Assembly: GCA_005893365.1 (NCBI GenBank) | Contig: VBPB01000209.1 | Location: forward strand, 1-5,712 | From: Candidatus Eiseniibacteriota bacterium | GTDB lineage: Bacteria; Eisenbacteria; RBG-16-71-46 | DNA length: 5,712 nt | Direction: 5' to 3' | Shown here: piece after piece, positions 5,316 to 5,712 of the stretch | Layout: every line of letters starts with the position of its first letter | How positions within the stretch are numbered: position 1 is the stretch's first letter | The notes under the pieces: generated by a model | Seen by the model: only the letters and a program-made list of their open reading frames with translations | The model's database searches: none | Told to the model about the DNA's origin: nothing | Program-made: the position numbers and the translations under genes

Positions 5316-5712
5316 ATGCCGACCTACATCTATCGCTGCAAGAAGTGCAAGCACCGCTTCGAGCTGTTCCACAGCATCAAGGACGAATCGGTCAAGCGCT
5401 GCCCCAAGTGCAAGGGCAAGTCGGAGCGCGTCCCGGCCGCGGGCACGGGCATCCTGTTCAAGGGGTCGGGCTTCTACATCACCGACTACCGCAGCAAGTC
5501 CTACAAGGAGAAGGCCCGGCAGGAGAAGTCGGGCGGCGGTTCGGGGGCTCCGGGCGGGACCTCGGGCGGCGGCGGGAGCGGCGGTTCGGGGGCTCCGGGC
5601 GGGACCTCGGGCGGCGGCGGGAGCGGCGGTTCGGGGGCTCCGGGCGGGACCTCGGGCGGCAGCGGGAGCGGCGGCGCGTCGGGAGGCCCCGGCGGCGCGT
5701 CGGGAGGCTCCG
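5316..5712 (+). CDS. FmdB-family zinc-ribbon protein with Gly/Ser repeat tail (3' end outside window)
   Basis: A small protein starting MPTYIYRCKKCKHRFELF, typical of the FmdB/CxxC_CxxC_SSSS putative regulatory family. Four cysteines (Cys8, Cys11, Cys29, Cys32) form a CxxC-17-CxxC zinc ribbon. The conserved block ILFKGSGFYITDYRSKSYKEK (46-66) follows, as in most FmdB proteins. Family members are annotated as putative regulators from a gene near formamidase (fmdB), but their general role is not established. From about residue 73 the protein is almost only Gly, Ser, Ala, Pro and Thr, encoded by tandem repeats, and it stays open to the window edge after 132 complete codons. Low-complexity Gly/Ser tails are common in this family, though usually shorter. 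GGAG at 5302-5305 lies 10 nt before the ATG. A 19-nt gap separates it from the aminotransferase, so it may be the last gene of the operon. Confidence 0.88.
   Translation, partial: MPTYIYRCKKCKHRFELFHSIKDESVKRCPKCKGKSERVPAAGTGILFKGSGFYITDYRSKSYKEKARQEKSGGGSGAPGGTSGGGGSGGSGAPGGTSGGGGSGGSGAPGGTSGGSGSGGASGGPGGASGGS
5535..5669 (+). repeat. Three tandem 45-bp repeats within the FmdB-family gene
   Basis: Copies lie at 5535-5579, 5580-5624 and 5625-5669. Copies 1 and 2 are identical; copy 3 differs at one base (G to A at 5661, Gly to Ser). Each unit is 15 codons and encodes GGSGAPGGTSGGGGS, so changes in copy number keep the reading frame. Near-identity at synonymous sites points to recent duplication by slippage or unequal recombination rather than to protein-level selection alone. 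Confidence 0.93.
5670..5711 (+). repeat. Two tandem 21-bp repeats, continuing to the window edge
   Basis: Copies at 5670-5690 and 5691-5711 share GGCGGCGCGTCGGGAGGC and differ only in the last codon (CCC versus TCC). They encode GGASGGP and GGASGGS. They directly follow the 45-bp array, so the tail holds two separate repeat families, and the array probably continues beyond base 5712. Confidence 0.8.

Noticed and set aside
4097..5317. A 406-codon open frame on the - strand opposite the aminotransferase
   Set aside because: It is the mirror of a confident aminotransferase gene. Its translation is low in hydrophobic blocks and rich in Arg, Gly and His, as expected of an antisense shadow.
5535..5711. 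CRISPR-like or mobile-element repeat array
   Set aside because: The units are directly adjacent with no unique spacers, are in frame with the FmdB gene and encode a Gly/Ser tail, so they are coding tandem repeats.
5535..5711. Collagen-like Gly-X-Y domain
   Set aside because: The Gly-X-Y register is broken in every unit (SGG triplet) and Pro is sparse, so a triple helix is unlikely; a flexible linker-like tail fits better.

Overview
The window is very GC-rich, strongly G/C-ending in its codons, and almost completely coding. All genes are on the + strand. It reads as a housekeeping stretch of a chromosome from a diderm (outer-membrane) bacterium: it holds a lipobox-bearing LolB-like protein beside a secreted LolA-like protein, plus core metabolic genes. 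The mixture of very high GC, a LolA/LolB-like pair and an FmdB-type zinc ribbon would suit a GC-rich lineage such as candidate phylum Eisenbacteria, Gemmatimonadota or Myxococcota. That placement is a guess from composition and gene content, not something the sequence proves.

Layout. Bases 1-224 are the 3' end of a shikimate kinase gene. It overlaps by 4 nt a gene for a LolB-like lipoprotein (221-1072), which overlaps by 4 nt a gene for a LolA-like periplasmic carrier (1069-1734). A gap of about 120 nt follows (1735-1855), the only sizeable non-coding stretch. It carries a good TTGACA -35 box and a weak -10 box just upstream of rsmD. A second run then begins: rsmD (1856-2443), coaD (2440-3039), pta (3036-4085) and a class I aminotransferase (4082-5296), each overlapping the next by exactly 4 nt (ATGA or GTGA). 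After a 19-nt spacer comes an FmdB-family zinc-ribbon gene (5316 to the window edge). Its 3' part is a Gly/Ser-rich tail built from three 45-bp tandem repeats and two 21-bp repeats, and it runs off the window.

How the genes fit together. The first block joins the end of aromatic amino acid biosynthesis to a probable lipoprotein-transport pair. The second block combines 16S rRNA methylation (rsmD), the penultimate step of coenzyme A synthesis (coaD), interconversion of acetyl-CoA and acetyl phosphate (pta) and amino-group transfer. rsmD-coaD is a widely conserved bacterial neighbour pair; the extension to pta and an aminotransferase is less standard. No acetate kinase gene is present in the window.

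I found no mobile element, CRISPR array, RNA gene, toxin-antitoxin or defence system. The points most worth a second look are the LolB/LolA-like tandem pair, a perfect 8-bp GC hairpin just upstream of the coaD ribosome-binding site, the Ala/Pro/Lys-rich tail on CoaD, the possibly near-leaderless rsmD start, and the expanding repeat tail of the FmdB protein.
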